64,000 bases of DNA from an uncultured Collinsella sp. GTDB taxonomy: Bacteria > Actinomycetota > Coriobacteriia > Coriobacteriales > Coriobacteriaceae. Positions 17,063 to 25,128 of the stretch are shown in pieces (the stretch's first letter is position 1; each line of letters starts with the position of its first letter). The translations under genes and the position numbers were made by a program. The DNA lies in contig UQIE01000005.1 in NCBI GenBank assembly GCA_900541065.1, forward strand, positions 70,978 through 134,977, given 5' to 3'. A model generated the notes under the pieces. It saw nothing but the letters and a program-made list of their open reading frames with translations, was not told the DNA's origin and searched no databases.

Positions 17063-17445
17063 ATCGGCCTTGAGGCCGATGGGTCCCGCTTATGGGCGGG
17101 ACCCCCGCGACGCATAGCGTCGCTCTCGCTGCGGCTCCCTGGCAACGCTCCCCAGGGTCGCGTTTCGTCCGCCTCCGCTCACACCGGCCCCACCCGGCGA
17201 ACGGCTGCGCTCGATGGCTTCCAGAAGTCGCCATCGCTCCGCCGTGGTCGCCGGGCGGGGCCTCTCGCGCCGGGTCGCCGAGCGCCGTCGTACGACGCTC
17301 CCCATGGGTCGCGTCTCCTCGGCGTCGGCTCAACCGTCGCTCACCTGCCCGGGCTCGCGTTGCCTCGGCAACCGGTTCGCTCCGTGCATGCAAGATATGG
17401 ATTCCGTTGCACGGAATCATCTTGCCCGCCTGCGGCGGGACGGCG
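17063..17445 (-). other. Hairpin-rich GC block, candidate oriT of element 1
   Basis: No gene is supported here. Successive perfect stems occur at 17063-17080 (ATCGGCC/GGCCGAT), 17081-17104 (GGGTCCCGC/GCGGGACCC) and 17107-17123 (GCGACGC/GCGTCGC), with a large nested hairpin at 17390-17425. On the minus strand TCGCCGTCCC (from 17446), an 11-base gap and GCAAGATGA (17425-17417) match a motif in the hairpin block of element 2. The shared motif and order suggest a transfer origin. Confidence 0.45.
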
Positions 17446-17476
17446 AACCGCTCCGAGGTCGCTCTCGCCGAAGGGC

Positions 17477-17513
17477 AAAAGAAAGGGCCGGGACGCCTGT
17501 TGCGTCCCGGCCC
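17477..17513 (-). terminator. Terminator of the element 1 mobilization operon
   Basis: A perfect 12-bp stem (17485-17496 with 17502-17513, GGGCCGGGACGC) lies just past the relaxase stop and is followed on the minus strand by TTTCTTTT. Confidence 0.9.
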
Positions 17514-17519
17514 AAATGC

Positions 17520-18458
17520 TCAGTCGTCTCGGCCGTTCTGATTCTCCAGCGCCTTTCGCTCAAGCTCCCAGAACGCCCGCATCGCCGTCGCTATCCCGCG
17601 CAGCGTGAAGCGGACGGTGATGCCGGTCGAGCGGTCGACGGCGAAACCGAGCCTTCCGCCGTTGACCTTCCTCACGGCCCCGAGCGACTTCGAGGGGAAG
17701 CGGTACTGGAGGCTCCCGCCCTTGGACTTGGCGAGCTCGATGCCGTCCCGCCTGAGCCGCCGCTCAAGCTCGCCCATCCGGTCGGGGCAGTCGCGCATGC
17801 GCCCGACCTCCTCGATCCGGCGGGCGACCGCGACGCGGGCGCGGGCGTTCTCCGAGCGCTCGGCCTGCCCCTTTCGGGCCATGTCGCGCTCTTCCGTGCC
17901 GGGTTGCCTCGCGTGGACGCGCGAGTTGGCCTTGCCGCGCTCAAGCTGCCTGAGGCCGTACCTTTCGTCCAGGGTACGGACGGTCTTCACGCGTGATGCC
18001 GCCGCCTTCCGGGCGGGGCCCTCGTCGAGCCTTCGGCCGGTTTCCAGATCACTGCGGTTGATGCCGAGGTGCACGGCGTAGCGGTCGGTGGCGTCCGCGC
18101 GGCAGCGCTCGCGGTGCAGCACCATCACGACTTCCTGGTTGGGGTAGCGCTCGGCCACGTACTCCCTCGCATAGCGCATGCACAGCTCCGGCGTCATCTT
18201 CCCGCCGTTGAGGTCGCACTCGTCGGGGAGGAACCCGAGTATCTGGTGCTGCATGTAGGTACACCTGGCACCGGCCTTGCCGGGCCTGTCGTGACCCATG
18301 GCCGCCCTCGTGTCTGCCATCTCCTGAAACCAGCGGTCATCGTCGATGATGTTCTGCGTGCCGTGGGCGAGCGCCTTGTCGCGGTCCCAGGAGAGGTAAT
18401 CCCTGAGTCTCGCGAGGTGCTTCTCGCTGCAGACGCTCGTCTGCTTTATCGCCGTCAT
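17520..18458 (-). CDS. Relaxase of an atypical MobP-like family (element 1)
   Basis: The protein is 312 residues. It shares with the element 2 relaxase the segments Y21 near the N-terminus, HQILGFLPDECDLNGGKMTP, RYAVHLGINRSDLETGRR and QLERGKANSR. The AVHLGIN stretch corresponds to motif III of MobP relaxases, but the first His of the usual HxHxxxN is Ala, as it is in element 2. The protein should nick oriT and lead the strand during transfer, with Y21 the best candidate nucleophile. It starts 10 bases after the coupling-protein gene and ends at the operon terminator. The C-terminal part is basic and helical. Confidence 0.8.
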   Translation of the reverse strand: MTAIKQTSVCSEKHLARLRDYLSWDRDKALAHGTQNIIDDDRWFQEMADTRAAMGHDRPGKAGARCTYMQHQILGFLPDECDLNGGKMTPELCMRYAREYVAERYPNQEVVMVLHRERCRADATDRYAVHLGINRSDLETGRRLDEGPARKAAASRVKTVRTLDERYGLRQLERGKANSRVHARQPGTEERDMARKGQAERSENARARVAVARRIEEVGRMRDCPDRMGELERRLRRDGIELAKSKGGSLQYRFPSKSLGAVRKVNGGRLGFAVDRSTGITVRFTLRGIATAMRAFWELERKALENQNGRDD

Positions 18459-18468
18459 GGTCGCCTCC

Positions 18469-20385
18469 CTAGTCGAGCGAGAGCCCGCTGAATTTGCCGC
18501 CCGGCTTGCTCCCGTTCTTCTTCTCCGGCTCGGGCCACTTTGGGCACCAGGTCGAGGCCTCCTCGCGCATCTTCCCAGCAGCTGACTCGTCGAGGCGGCG
18601 CTGGTAGGCGCGACGGTTCTCCGCCTCGTGCTCGGGGGTCCCGAGGTCGAAGTGCTCCCTTGTGGGCGTGTTGGTGCAGTCGGTGACGGGGGAGCGGAAG
18701 ACGCCGGCTCGACATGCGGGCATACCGTTGTCCGCGTGCTTCACGACGATGATCCCGTCCCGGTCCGGGGCCATGCCGCGCCACTCCCAGGGGTGTATCA
18801 CGTCGTCGGCGCTCTCGCTGTAGGACGTCGAGGAGGACGTGCCCGACGCGGCCCTGCCGTTGCTCGTGCCCTGCGTGTGGCGCGTGGTCTTGCCGATGAG
18901 CTCGGTGAAGTACCGGCGGTCCTCCTCCTCGGCGAGCTTCATCGCGACCTTGATGCCGCAGTTCGCGAGGATCTTCCTGCGGCCGTCTTTCTCGCCGTAC
19001 TTGTTGAGCTGGGATACGCCCTGCGTCGCGCCGACCCAGAAACAACCGTAGCTGCGTCCTAGGCTGAGGAGCGCGGGCAGGCGCTCGACGCGGGGGAGGT
19101 TGCCCCACTCGTCGCCGAGTATCTGCACGGGGCGGGGGAGTTTTCCGCCGTTCACGTCCGCGACCGCCTGGACCGAAGCCCAGAGCTGCGAGAGGAATAT
19201 CGCCGCTATGCAGTTGTAGGGGGAGCCCTCGTCGAGCACGTGGAGGAAGACGGCACTCTTCTCCGTGAGCACCGTTCGCGGGTCGATGTCGGAGCCAGAG
19301 GTCATCCATGCGACCGGCGCGGACGAGAACGGGCGGAGTGCCACCTTGAGCGTCGAGAGGATGCTCCTGAGCTCGTTGCCGCCCGAGGAGACGAACTGCG
19401 ACGCCCTGCCCTTGGCGGGGTGACCGCTCGGCAGGGAGCGGAAGACGGCCTTCAGAGGCTCGGCCGGGTCGTCGCCCTCGGCCTCGGTGCCACGGTCCAA
19501 GACCTCGCAGACGGTCGCGAGGTGCCTCGATCCCTCGGGACACTCGTCAGACATGGAGACCAGCAGGACCAGGGCCGAGAGCAGGCCCCTGGCCGAGGCG
19601 GTCCAGTGCGAGCCCTTGTCTTTCTCGTCGTCCTGCACCACGAGCTCCGCGATGGCGTCCGCCGCCTGCTCGGCCTCCTGGTCGCGTCCCTCGGCATGGA
19701 GGTCGAGCACCTGCTTGAGCGGGTTGAACCTCTGTCCCCTATAGGGGTGCTGCGTGTCGAGAAGCAGGACGCGGTAGCCACGACGGGCAAGCTCATCGCC
19801 CGTGAGCTCTATGAGCTCGTTCTTCACGTCTGAGACGACGAGGGTCGCGGGCTCGGAGCCGTTGGAGGCGTCGCCGTAGCTGAGCAGGTCGATTGAGGGG
19901 AGGTAGAGGAAGCGTGATTTACCTGACCCAGTGGCCCCTGATACGAAAATCATCTTCTTCGGCTCGTAGAAATAGCAGGGCTTACCGCGATATTTGGTGA
20001 AACCGTAGACGAACCCGCGCGACGAGGGGTTCGTCGAGCCGCCCCATGTCATGGACCCCTTCACGACCTCGCGGCCCGTCTTGACGTGGGCGTCGCCGAG
20101 CACGCCGCCGTCCTCGGCTCGTGATTTGAGGGCACTTGAGTAGGCGATGAGGGCACAGGCGCAGAGTGCAAGGAGGAAGACGAACAAGGCCCCGAGGGGA
20201 TGGGTGACGAACCCGTCCGAGAGCCACCAGCCGAGGACGGTCTCCGCGTCGAACGTTGTGGGAATTGCCGATGCGTCGAGTCCGTACCCGGCGACGAGCA
20301 TGTCGATGGGGGCGGCGAGCACGGGGCATGCGAGGATCGCTAGGAAAAGGGATGACAGGAGCGCTGTGAGCATCTTGGTTTTCAT
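18469..20385 (-). CDS. VirD4/TraG-type coupling ATPase
   Basis: A 638-residue protein. Two N-terminal hydrophobic segments (about 5-25 and 62-85) anchor it in the membrane. Walker A is GATGSGKS (from G150) and Walker B is VQILGDEWGNLP. The protein connects the relaxase-DNA complex to a type IV secretion channel. The ATG overlaps the MobC stop (ATGA). Because no VirB4-like gene is present, the element would need a channel made by another element. Confidence 0.9.
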   Translation of the reverse strand: MKTKMLTALLSSLFLAILACPVLAAPIDMLVAGYGLDASAIPTTFDAETVLGWWLSDGFVTHPLGALFVFLLALCACALIAYSSALKSRAEDGGVLGDAHVKTGREVVKGSMTWGGSTNPSSRGFVYGFTKYRGKPCYFYEPKKMIFVSGATGSGKSRFLYLPSIDLLSYGDASNGSEPATLVVSDVKNELIELTGDELARRGYRVLLLDTQHPYRGQRFNPLKQVLDLHAEGRDQEAEQAADAIAELVVQDDEKDKGSHWTASARGLLSALVLLVSMSDECPEGSRHLATVCEVLDRGTEAEGDDPAEPLKAVFRSLPSGHPAKGRASQFVSSGGNELRSILSTLKVALRPFSSAPVAWMTSGSDIDPRTVLTEKSAVFLHVLDEGSPYNCIAAIFLSQLWASVQAVADVNGGKLPRPVQILGDEWGNLPRVERLPALLSLGRSYGCFWVGATQGVSQLNKYGEKDGRRKILANCGIKVAMKLAEEEDRRYFTELIGKTTRHTQGTSNGRAASGTSSSTSYSESADDVIHPWEWRGMAPDRDGIIVVKHADNGMPACRAGVFRSPVTDCTNTPTREHFDLGTPEHEAENRRAYQRRLDESAAGKMREEASTWCPKWPEPEKKNGSKPGGKFSGLSLD

Positions 20386-20732
20386 GATAGTTCTCGATTC
20401 TTGGAGATGAGGTTTGAAAGCTGCGAGGCCGTGCTCGACACCAGTCGGACGGCCTCCGTGAGCTGTCGGGCAGTCTGCGCATCCACGCCATAGGCGTTTG
20501 CGGTGCGAACGGCCTGGTTGAGGTTTCCGCCCTGCTTCTTCATCTGATGAAGAAGCTGCCGCAGCGTCGCCTCGTCGGCGATCCTGACGGGCTTCTCACC
20601 GATGAGGAGGGCGGCTTCGCGCATGAACGTCGATGGGGCCATACCAAAAGAGGAGGAGCGCACCGTGATGGCGGCACGCTCCTCCTCGGTCATGCGGACG
20701 TTTATATGCGCGGTCTTGGCTTTGCCACGCAT
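20382..20732 (-). CDS. MobC-like relaxosome accessory protein (element 1)
   Basis: The protein is 116 residues with an N-terminal ribbon-helix-helix (INVRMTEEERAAITVRSSSF) and a C-terminal MobC segment including KKQGGNLNQAVRTANAYG. Such proteins bind oriT and open it for the relaxase. It begins 3 bases after the ATPase gene and overlaps the coupling-protein gene by four bases. Confidence 0.88.
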   Translation of the reverse strand: MRGKAKTAHINVRMTEEERAAITVRSSSFGMAPSTFMREAALLIGEKPVRIADEATLRQLLHQMKKQGGNLNQAVRTANAYGVDAQTARQLTEAVRLVSSTASQLSNLISKNRELS

Positions 20733-20735
20733 GGG

Positions 20736-21632
20736 CTAGCCCCTGTCGTGGAAGGTGGCGCGCGCACCGTCGAAGTCGAGTCGGGACTCGCCCAGCGTGC
20801 CGTAGCGGTTCTTGAGGGCGACGAGCTTGAGGGGCGTGCCGGTTGCGGGAGACTCGTAGGGCCACTCGGGCTTGTCATTGTCATCGGCGAGGTAGAGCAC
20901 CGAGTCAAAGCCGTACTCGACAGCGGAGGAACCACCGAACATGGCGAGGTTGGGCCTGGCCGACTTCCCGGAATCATAGGACTTGCGAGTGGTCGAGCTC
21001 AGTGCGATGACGGGAGAGCCATAGAGGTTCGAGATTTCGCGGAGGCCCTTCACGCATGCTGTGATAGCCAATCGCTCGTCGATGAACTGCTGGTCCGCCG
21101 TGATGCCGCAGGCGAGGAGCTGGAGGTAGTCAATGAAGACGATGGGGACCTCGCCGCGCTCGCGTGTTACCAGCCCGACGAGGTTGGAGAGCTCCACGGT
21201 GTTGAGCGGGCCGGTGATGCAGAGATTGGGGGCGATCTGGGTGCGATATTTGTCGAGTGCAGCCTCGAAAGTCGTGTGCTTAGGGTGATTCTGGGTCGCA
21301 CAGCTGGAGACCTCGGACAACGCGACTTTGCCGTCGCTGAGACGCGCCAGACTCTTCTCGATCAGCTTGTGCGCGGGAAGCTCGGCGGAAACGTAGATTA
21401 CCGGGTGCCCGTCTGCCGCGAGCTTGTCGGCCTCCTGGAGTGCCAGTGTCGTCTTGCCCTTGCCCGGGGCGGTCCCGATTGCGTAGTTGAGCCCGGGGTA
21501 GACACCGCCGAGGATGCTGTTGAGTGCATCGAGCCCGAAGGAGGCGATGGGTTTGTCTTCCTGAAGGGCGTGGACGTGCTCGTCGAGCACATCAAGCTCG
21601 AAGACGAGGGGATTGACGTTCGGGCGCTGCAT
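20736..21632 (-). CDS. DnaB/RecA-fold ATPase
   Basis: The protein is 298 residues and resembles the C-terminal motor of the replicative helicase DnaB: Walker A GTAPGKGKTTLA and Walker B VFIDYLQLLACG. The N-terminal DnaB domain is missing, so it is a stand-alone motor of the kind carried by plasmids and integrative elements, perhaps for element replication after excision. Its ATG shares one base with the stop of the excisionase-like gene (TAATG). Confidence 0.8.
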   Translation of the reverse strand: MQRPNVNPLVFELDVLDEHVHALQEDKPIASFGLDALNSILGGVYPGLNYAIGTAPGKGKTTLALQEADKLAADGHPVIYVSAELPAHKLIEKSLARLSDGKVALSEVSSCATQNHPKHTTFEAALDKYRTQIAPNLCITGPLNTVELSNLVGLVTRERGEVPIVFIDYLQLLACGITADQQFIDERLAITACVKGLREISNLYGSPVIALSSTTRKSYDSGKSARPNLAMFGGSSAVEYGFDSVLYLADDNDKPEWPYESPATGTPLKLVALKNRYGTLGESRLDFDGARATFHDRG

Positions 21633-21874
21633 TACTCGCTCGCCCCCTCTGCCAGCTTGTGGAAGTAGTCGAACAGGTCCTCTTCCATGACGAAGTACTG
21701 GTTGGCGATGCTAAAGCAGTGGTGGGTGGACTTCATGAGCTTGATGGCGCTGGATTGTCCGATGCCAGTGAGGATCTGAACGTCCAGGCGGCTCATGATG
21801 CGCTTGGTGCCGACATGGCGCAGGTTGATGCCTGCGGAGATGGCGTCGGTCTTGGGGTCATCTGCAAGATGCAT
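21632..21874 (-). CDS. Small excisionase-like DNA-binding protein (element 1)
   Basis: The product is 80 residues with a MerR/Xis-type helix-turn-helix: VQILTGIGQSSAIKLMKS, then a short wing and LFDYFHKL. A protein of the same length and layout stands next to the element 2 genes (35745-35990). It may direct excision with the integrase or act as a regulator of the operon it heads. Confidence 0.65.
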   Translation of the reverse strand: MHLADDPKTDAISAGINLRHVGTKRIMSRLDVQILTGIGQSSAIKLMKSTHHCFSIANQYFVMEEDLFDYFHKLAEGASE

Positions 21875-21966
21875 GATAAACTCCTTTAGTAGGGCGCTCG
21901 GCTCCTCTTCGATGTTTGGCGACAGTGAGAGGAGTCGGGTGCTTGTTTGTAAAATGGTCTTATCGA

Positions 21967-22653
21967 CTAATTAGCCCCTTTCTTCTCGTATTCGTCGATA
22001 AGGTGCAGAAGGCTGATTCGAGCTTCTGCGGGCTCGCTGTATCCCTTGCGGGATGATCTGCCGATGTTGGCGAAATCGAGCAGAGCACGGTAAGTGCAGG
22101 AATAGCCCTTGATGTGCTCCCATGCGTTGAGAATGTATGAGACCAAAGGTGTAACGGCGAGCAACGCTGTAGGGTCTTGCAGGGTAGTTTCGAGTTCACG
22201 GCCGGTCTTAGCCTGGATACGTGCGTCGAGGTTGCACTCGGGCATCTTTGCAGCCTCTTCCATAATGAGGCAAATGCTGTCCCAGTTAGTGCGGAGATGA
22301 TGAACGCGCTCGCTCGTGGTGTCGATGCAGATCCTTGCTTCATGACAGTAGTCAAAAAAGCCTTTGATGACGTCGCGGCAATCATTTTCTGGCTGGATTG
22401 CGCTCCAGTCCTCGAACATGCCCTCGAAGGCGTCGAGACAGCTCCCATCCTCAGCATAGATGAGCTGCGCGGCCCACCTGCCTAGATCCGAGCTCGTCAG
22501 CTGCTCCATGGGAAGCCTCGCTAGGAGCGCAGACGGGGTGAGACCCCTTGCCGCGGCGAGGTCAGCGCTGGAGCGCTTGAAGAGTACCTGCTCATCCTTT
22601 GAGTTGAATAGGATCGTCGAACGCAGCTTGCTACTCGCAGTGGTAAGTGCCAT
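21967..22653 (-). CDS. Hypothetical protein of element 1
   Basis: A 228-residue, mostly helical soluble protein. No motif was recognised. It lies between the integrase and the excisionase-like gene, in the same direction, with short gaps on both sides. AGGAGGTTATC precedes the ATG at 22653. Function unknown; position suggests element maintenance. Confidence 0.7.
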   Translation of the reverse strand: MALTTASSKLRSTILFNSKDEQVLFKRSSADLAAARGLTPSALLARLPMEQLTSSDLGRWAAQLIYAEDGSCLDAFEGMFEDWSAIQPENDCRDVIKGFFDYCHEARICIDTTSERVHHLRTNWDSICLIMEEAAKMPECNLDARIQAKTGRELETTLQDPTALLAVTPLVSYILNAWEHIKGYSCTYRALLDFANIGRSSRKGYSEPAEARISLLHLIDEYEKKGAN

Positions 22654-22717
22654 TGATAACCTCCTCTCTGTTTGGCCTTATTTGCAGTATACATCTGGTG
22701 ACACAATTATGAGAGTA

Positions 22718-24025
22718 TTAATTTTCATTACCTTCAGATAATTTTTCGAAGACTTCGGCAGCGTTGCGGTCGTTGGCTCTGATTGCGTGGGTGTAGAAAT
22801 TCGCCGTCGTACTCGCTGATGCGTGTCCCATCCGCGCCTGAACGGTCTTCAAATCGACGTTGTTTGCGACGAGCGCCGTCGCTGCCGTGTGTCTCAGTCC
22901 GTGGGGGACGAGACCCGAGTATCCGGTGCCGCGTGTGTGCAGCTTGCCGTTGCGCTCGAACTGGCTTGTCACGTTGGCGTACTCGCCATAGCCGTTGTCG
23001 ACGCAGAAGTCCCTGAACCAGCGTGAATAGTTGTGTCCATCGGGTCGGGTGATACTGACGTGAAGGTTGCCGTTTTCGTCCTTATGCGGGCTGAGGGCGT
23101 GAACGATGGGGTCAGAGTTTCTCTGTCTTAGCCCGCGTTGCTCGAATAGGTTGCGCTGCCGCATCTTCCAGTCGTTTAGATACGCGGCTAGCGAAGAGTC
23201 TATAGACAGGATCCGCCTGCTCATTTCCGATTTGGGTGCCCTGAGCGTTTTGTCATTGGTGTACTGGTGGACGATTCTGATTTCCATCGCCTCGGGGTCG
23301 TAGTCTTCCCAACAGAGCCCCAGGGCCTCCCCTTTTCTGAGTCCTAGGTGGAATATGAGCATGGTGCAGACGGTCATCGGCCCCATGGGTTCGGATAGCA
23401 GGCATTTGGTGAATCGGGGCAGTTCGTCGGGTGGGAGGAAGTTGCGCACTCTAAGGTCTGGCTTTGGGAGTTTGACGCTGATGCATGGGTTGCGCTCGAT
23501 TAGCTCATTCTCCAGTGCGTCCTGCATGACCTGTTTGAGCTTAACGTGGATGCGACGAATCTCGGCCTCTGTGAATCTTCCGGTTGAGATTGCTTCGGCA
23601 TACGCCCGTTTGATCTCGTCGGGCCTCAGCGCACCGAGGGGTATGTTGCCGAACAGCTCGCGTATATGGCGCACGTCATATTCCTCTCTTTGGAAAGAAA
23701 GAGGGGAGCCGAAGGAGCTTTCTCGGAGCCGATGGAAATCCTCGGCGTATCCGGAAACAGTGGTCGGCATGTCGCCAGCCGGTTCATAGGTCTCCAGCTC
23801 CTTCCGGTAGGCATCGAGCGCATTCGCCACCTCACCGGGCCAGTTCTTCGGGTTTTTGCTCTTGCAATGGATGGTTCTCTTGGGTGTCTTTAGGTATCTG
23901 ACTCGTTTCCCGTTCTTGCCGGATTCGGGGTCGCGACCGAGAGAGAAGTAGATGCGGAAGGAACCGGGTTTTCCCTTGATTGGTTCGGAAGTGCCTTTGG
24001 CTGTGGGTTTGATTCTGGTTTCCAT
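22718..24025 (-). CDS. int: Tyrosine integrase of element 1
   Basis: The protein is 435 residues. The N-terminal region includes an arm-binding-type domain (RIYFSLGRDPESGKNGKR) and a SAM-like core-binding domain. The catalytic domain has R in GLRKGEALGL, HGLRH, GHASAST and the nucleophile Y in FYTHAI. It should recombine the 45-bp att sites at the tRNA-Arg gene. It is about 40 percent similar by eye to the element 2 integrase, in keeping with the same target. The start is ATG 24025 with GGAGA just upstream. Confidence 0.93.
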   Translation of the reverse strand: METRIKPTAKGTSEPIKGKPGSFRIYFSLGRDPESGKNGKRVRYLKTPKRTIHCKSKNPKNWPGEVANALDAYRKELETYEPAGDMPTTVSGYAEDFHRLRESSFGSPLSFQREEYDVRHIRELFGNIPLGALRPDEIKRAYAEAISTGRFTEAEIRRIHVKLKQVMQDALENELIERNPCISVKLPKPDLRVRNFLPPDELPRFTKCLLSEPMGPMTVCTMLIFHLGLRKGEALGLCWEDYDPEAMEIRIVHQYTNDKTLRAPKSEMSRRILSIDSSLAAYLNDWKMRQRNLFEQRGLRQRNSDPIVHALSPHKDENGNLHVSITRPDGHNYSRWFRDFCVDNGYGEYANVTSQFERNGKLHTRGTGYSGLVPHGLRHTAATALVANNVDLKTVQARMGHASASTTANFYTHAIRANDRNAAEVFEKLSEGNEN

Positions 24026-24047
24026 GGATCTCCAGGGGTGGTGCGTT

Positions 24048-24098
24048 GGGTTAGCCTCGGGGGCGGGGCTTTGAGGGCCTCGCCCCCGAGGCTAACCC
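24048..24098. promoter_or_regulatory. 21-bp inverted repeat upstream of integrase 1
   Basis: The arms 24048-24068 and 24078-24098 (GGGTTAGCCTCGGGGGCGGG and its complement, one mismatch) lie 23 bases upstream of the integrase start. Without a T tract on the minus strand it is more likely a leader structure or insulator than a terminator. Confidence 0.6.
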
Positions 24099-24104
24099 AA
24101 AAAT

Positions 24105-24246
24105 TTCACCCCTGCAAGTCAAACTGAAGGGGTGAAGGGGTGTAAAAAGGGTGAAATGGAAAACTAATCAAGAAGAGCAAAAACGGCAGAATAGCTAAAT
24201 TACCTGCGGAAACAGAGATATTGATGAAAATGAAAAACCGCAGGTA
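24105..24246. repeat. AGGGGTGAA-type repeats and a 9-bp inverted repeat at the right end of element 1
   Basis: TTCACCCCT (24105-24113), AGGGGTGAA (24128-24136), AGGGGTGTA (24136-24144) and AGGGTGAA (24148-24155) mirror the left-end cluster. TACCTGCGG (24201-24209) and CCGCAGGTA (24238-24246) form an inverted repeat 17 bases from att copy 2. These are candidate arm sites for the integrase and excisionase. Confidence 0.65.
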
Positions 24247-24263
24247 GGGTAATAGCTCATGAC

Positions 24264-24308
24264 CTCCTAAAGCGGGTGTCGACGGTTCGAATCCGCCCGG
24301 GGGCACCA
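24264..24308 (+). repeat. att copy 2, junction of elements 1 and 2
   Basis: This 45-bp copy is identical to the one at 37649-37693 and matches the tRNA 3' end except for the T arm. It has no D arm or acceptor 5' strand, so it is not a tRNA gene. Confidence 0.93.
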
Positions 24309-24317
24309 GGAAAATCG

Positions 24318-24348
24318 CAGGTCAGGAGTTATTTTTGCTTCTGACCTG
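24318..24348 (+). terminator. tRNA-type terminator at the left end of element 2
   Basis: CAGGTCAGGAG pairs with CTTCTGACCTG with one mismatch, and TTCTGGTTTTT follows. It resembles the hairpin after the intact tRNA and would have ended the tRNA transcript before element 1 arrived. Confidence 0.6.
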
Positions 24349-24440
24349 TTCTGGTTTTTGGGCTAAGAACTGCTTTTGTTTGTAAATCTGGTAAGTAAAT
24401 TATTTAACTTACCGAGTTTTCCACTGAAAACAGGAAATCA

Positions 24441-24603
24441 CCATTTTGGGGATAAAAAGTTTTCAACAGCCGTTAGTCGGTTCCATTTTGGTGAAGCGCT
24501 TCCTCATTTTGGGTAAAAAATATCACCATTTTGATGATTCGACTGCTTTGAGTTTTTGATAAAAACGCCTGTTCAGAAGCTTGTGCTATACCCATTTTGG
24601 TGA
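24441..24603. repeat. Five phased CCATTTTGGTGA repeats
   Basis: Copies start at 24441, 24483, 24504 (with T for the first C), 24526 and 24592. The intervals are 42, 21, 22 and 66 bases, all near whole multiples of 21-22 bp, so the sites lie on the same face of the helix. The surrounding 24349-24755 is AT-rich and without a convincing gene. Candidate iterons or arm-type integrase sites. Confidence 0.75.
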
Positions 24604-24755
24604 GACCAATTAATAGAGAAATATACTATAAAGATATAGGGACGGCGATGCCGCCCCCTTCGCTCGCAAGGCTCGCTGCGCGGTCACGTGCCGTGACCTT
24701 GCCGCCGGCTACGCCGTCGATTGATACGCTCACTGCGTTCGCTGATGATGATGGA

Positions 24756-25004
24756 CTAATCCGTTTTATCGCTGACACCAGTCATAAGTGCAGCAATTGA
24801 TATGTTGAATCCATTGGCAATTTTAGAGAGGTTAGAAAGACTGACATTTCTTCGTCCGACCTCTATCGAGGCATAGTAAGACCTGTCCATGTCAATGCGG
24901 TTCGCAAATTGCTCTTGTGAGTAACCAGACTCTGATCTGAGTTCTTTGCACCGTAGACCAAAGGATTGTTGTAGCGGCGAGATATCCATGACAAAAAGAG
25001 TCAT
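24756..25004 (-). CDS. XRE-family helix-turn-helix regulator
   Basis: The protein is 82 residues. A classic Cro/CI domain fills it: LRCKELRSESGYSQEQFANR, then YYASIEVGRRNVSLSNLSKI. The start is either ATG 25004 or ATG 24989; neither has a ribosome site. It is divergent from the large surface-protein gene, with inverted repeats between them, so it probably controls that gene and itself. Confidence 0.85.
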   Translation of the reverse strand: MTLFVMDISPLQQSFGLRCKELRSESGYSQEQFANRIDMDRSYYASIEVGRRNVSLSNLSKIANGFNISIAALMTGVSDKTD

Positions 25005-25043
25005 GGATTGTTGTATTTATGCCAACGGACTATATACAACAAT
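24965..25043. promoter_or_regulatory. Operator-like repeats between the XRE gene and the surface-protein gene
   Basis: ATTGTTGTAT (25007-25016) and ATACAACAAT (25034-25043) form a perfect inverted repeat, with a third half-site ATTGTTGTA at 24965-24973. The palindrome ATGACAAAAAGAGTCAT (24988-25004) covers the two possible XRE start codons. Confidence 0.65.
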
Positions 25044-25128
25044 CCCAGTTAAGGCGCATAATTATCTGTATTGGAAAGCACTCTGATGCCCAGTCGGATA
25101 GGGCACGGAAAAGGAACGGAACAGCACA

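Larger units (their letters stand above)
13546..24263. mobile_element. Element 1: integrative mobilizable element with R-M and mobilization genes
   Basis: It is bounded by the att copies at 13546-13590 (within the tRNA) and 24264-24308. A tyrosine integrase stands at the right end and transcribes leftward, with an excisionase-like gene in the same direction. Cargo is a nuclease-methyltransferase plus split HsdS at the left end. Transfer genes are a MobC, a VirD4-like coupling protein and a relaxase. No VirB4, lytic protein or pilus gene was seen, so it should need a helper conjugation system. Confidence 0.85.

Noticed and set aside
17092..17996. Plus-strand open frames in the GC-rich block and under the relaxase
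   Set aside because: They run through perfect hairpins and opposite the relaxase, have no ribosome sites and give Arg/Ala/Pro-rich translations.
24264..24308. Possible second tRNA-Arg gene
   Set aside because: Only the anticodon-loop-to-CCA part is present; there is no 5' acceptor strand or D arm. It is an att site. The same applies to 37649-37693.
24441..24603. CRISPR array
   Set aside because: The repeats are only 12 bases, the gaps vary (9 to 54 bases), and there are no cas genes; phased protein-binding sites fit better.
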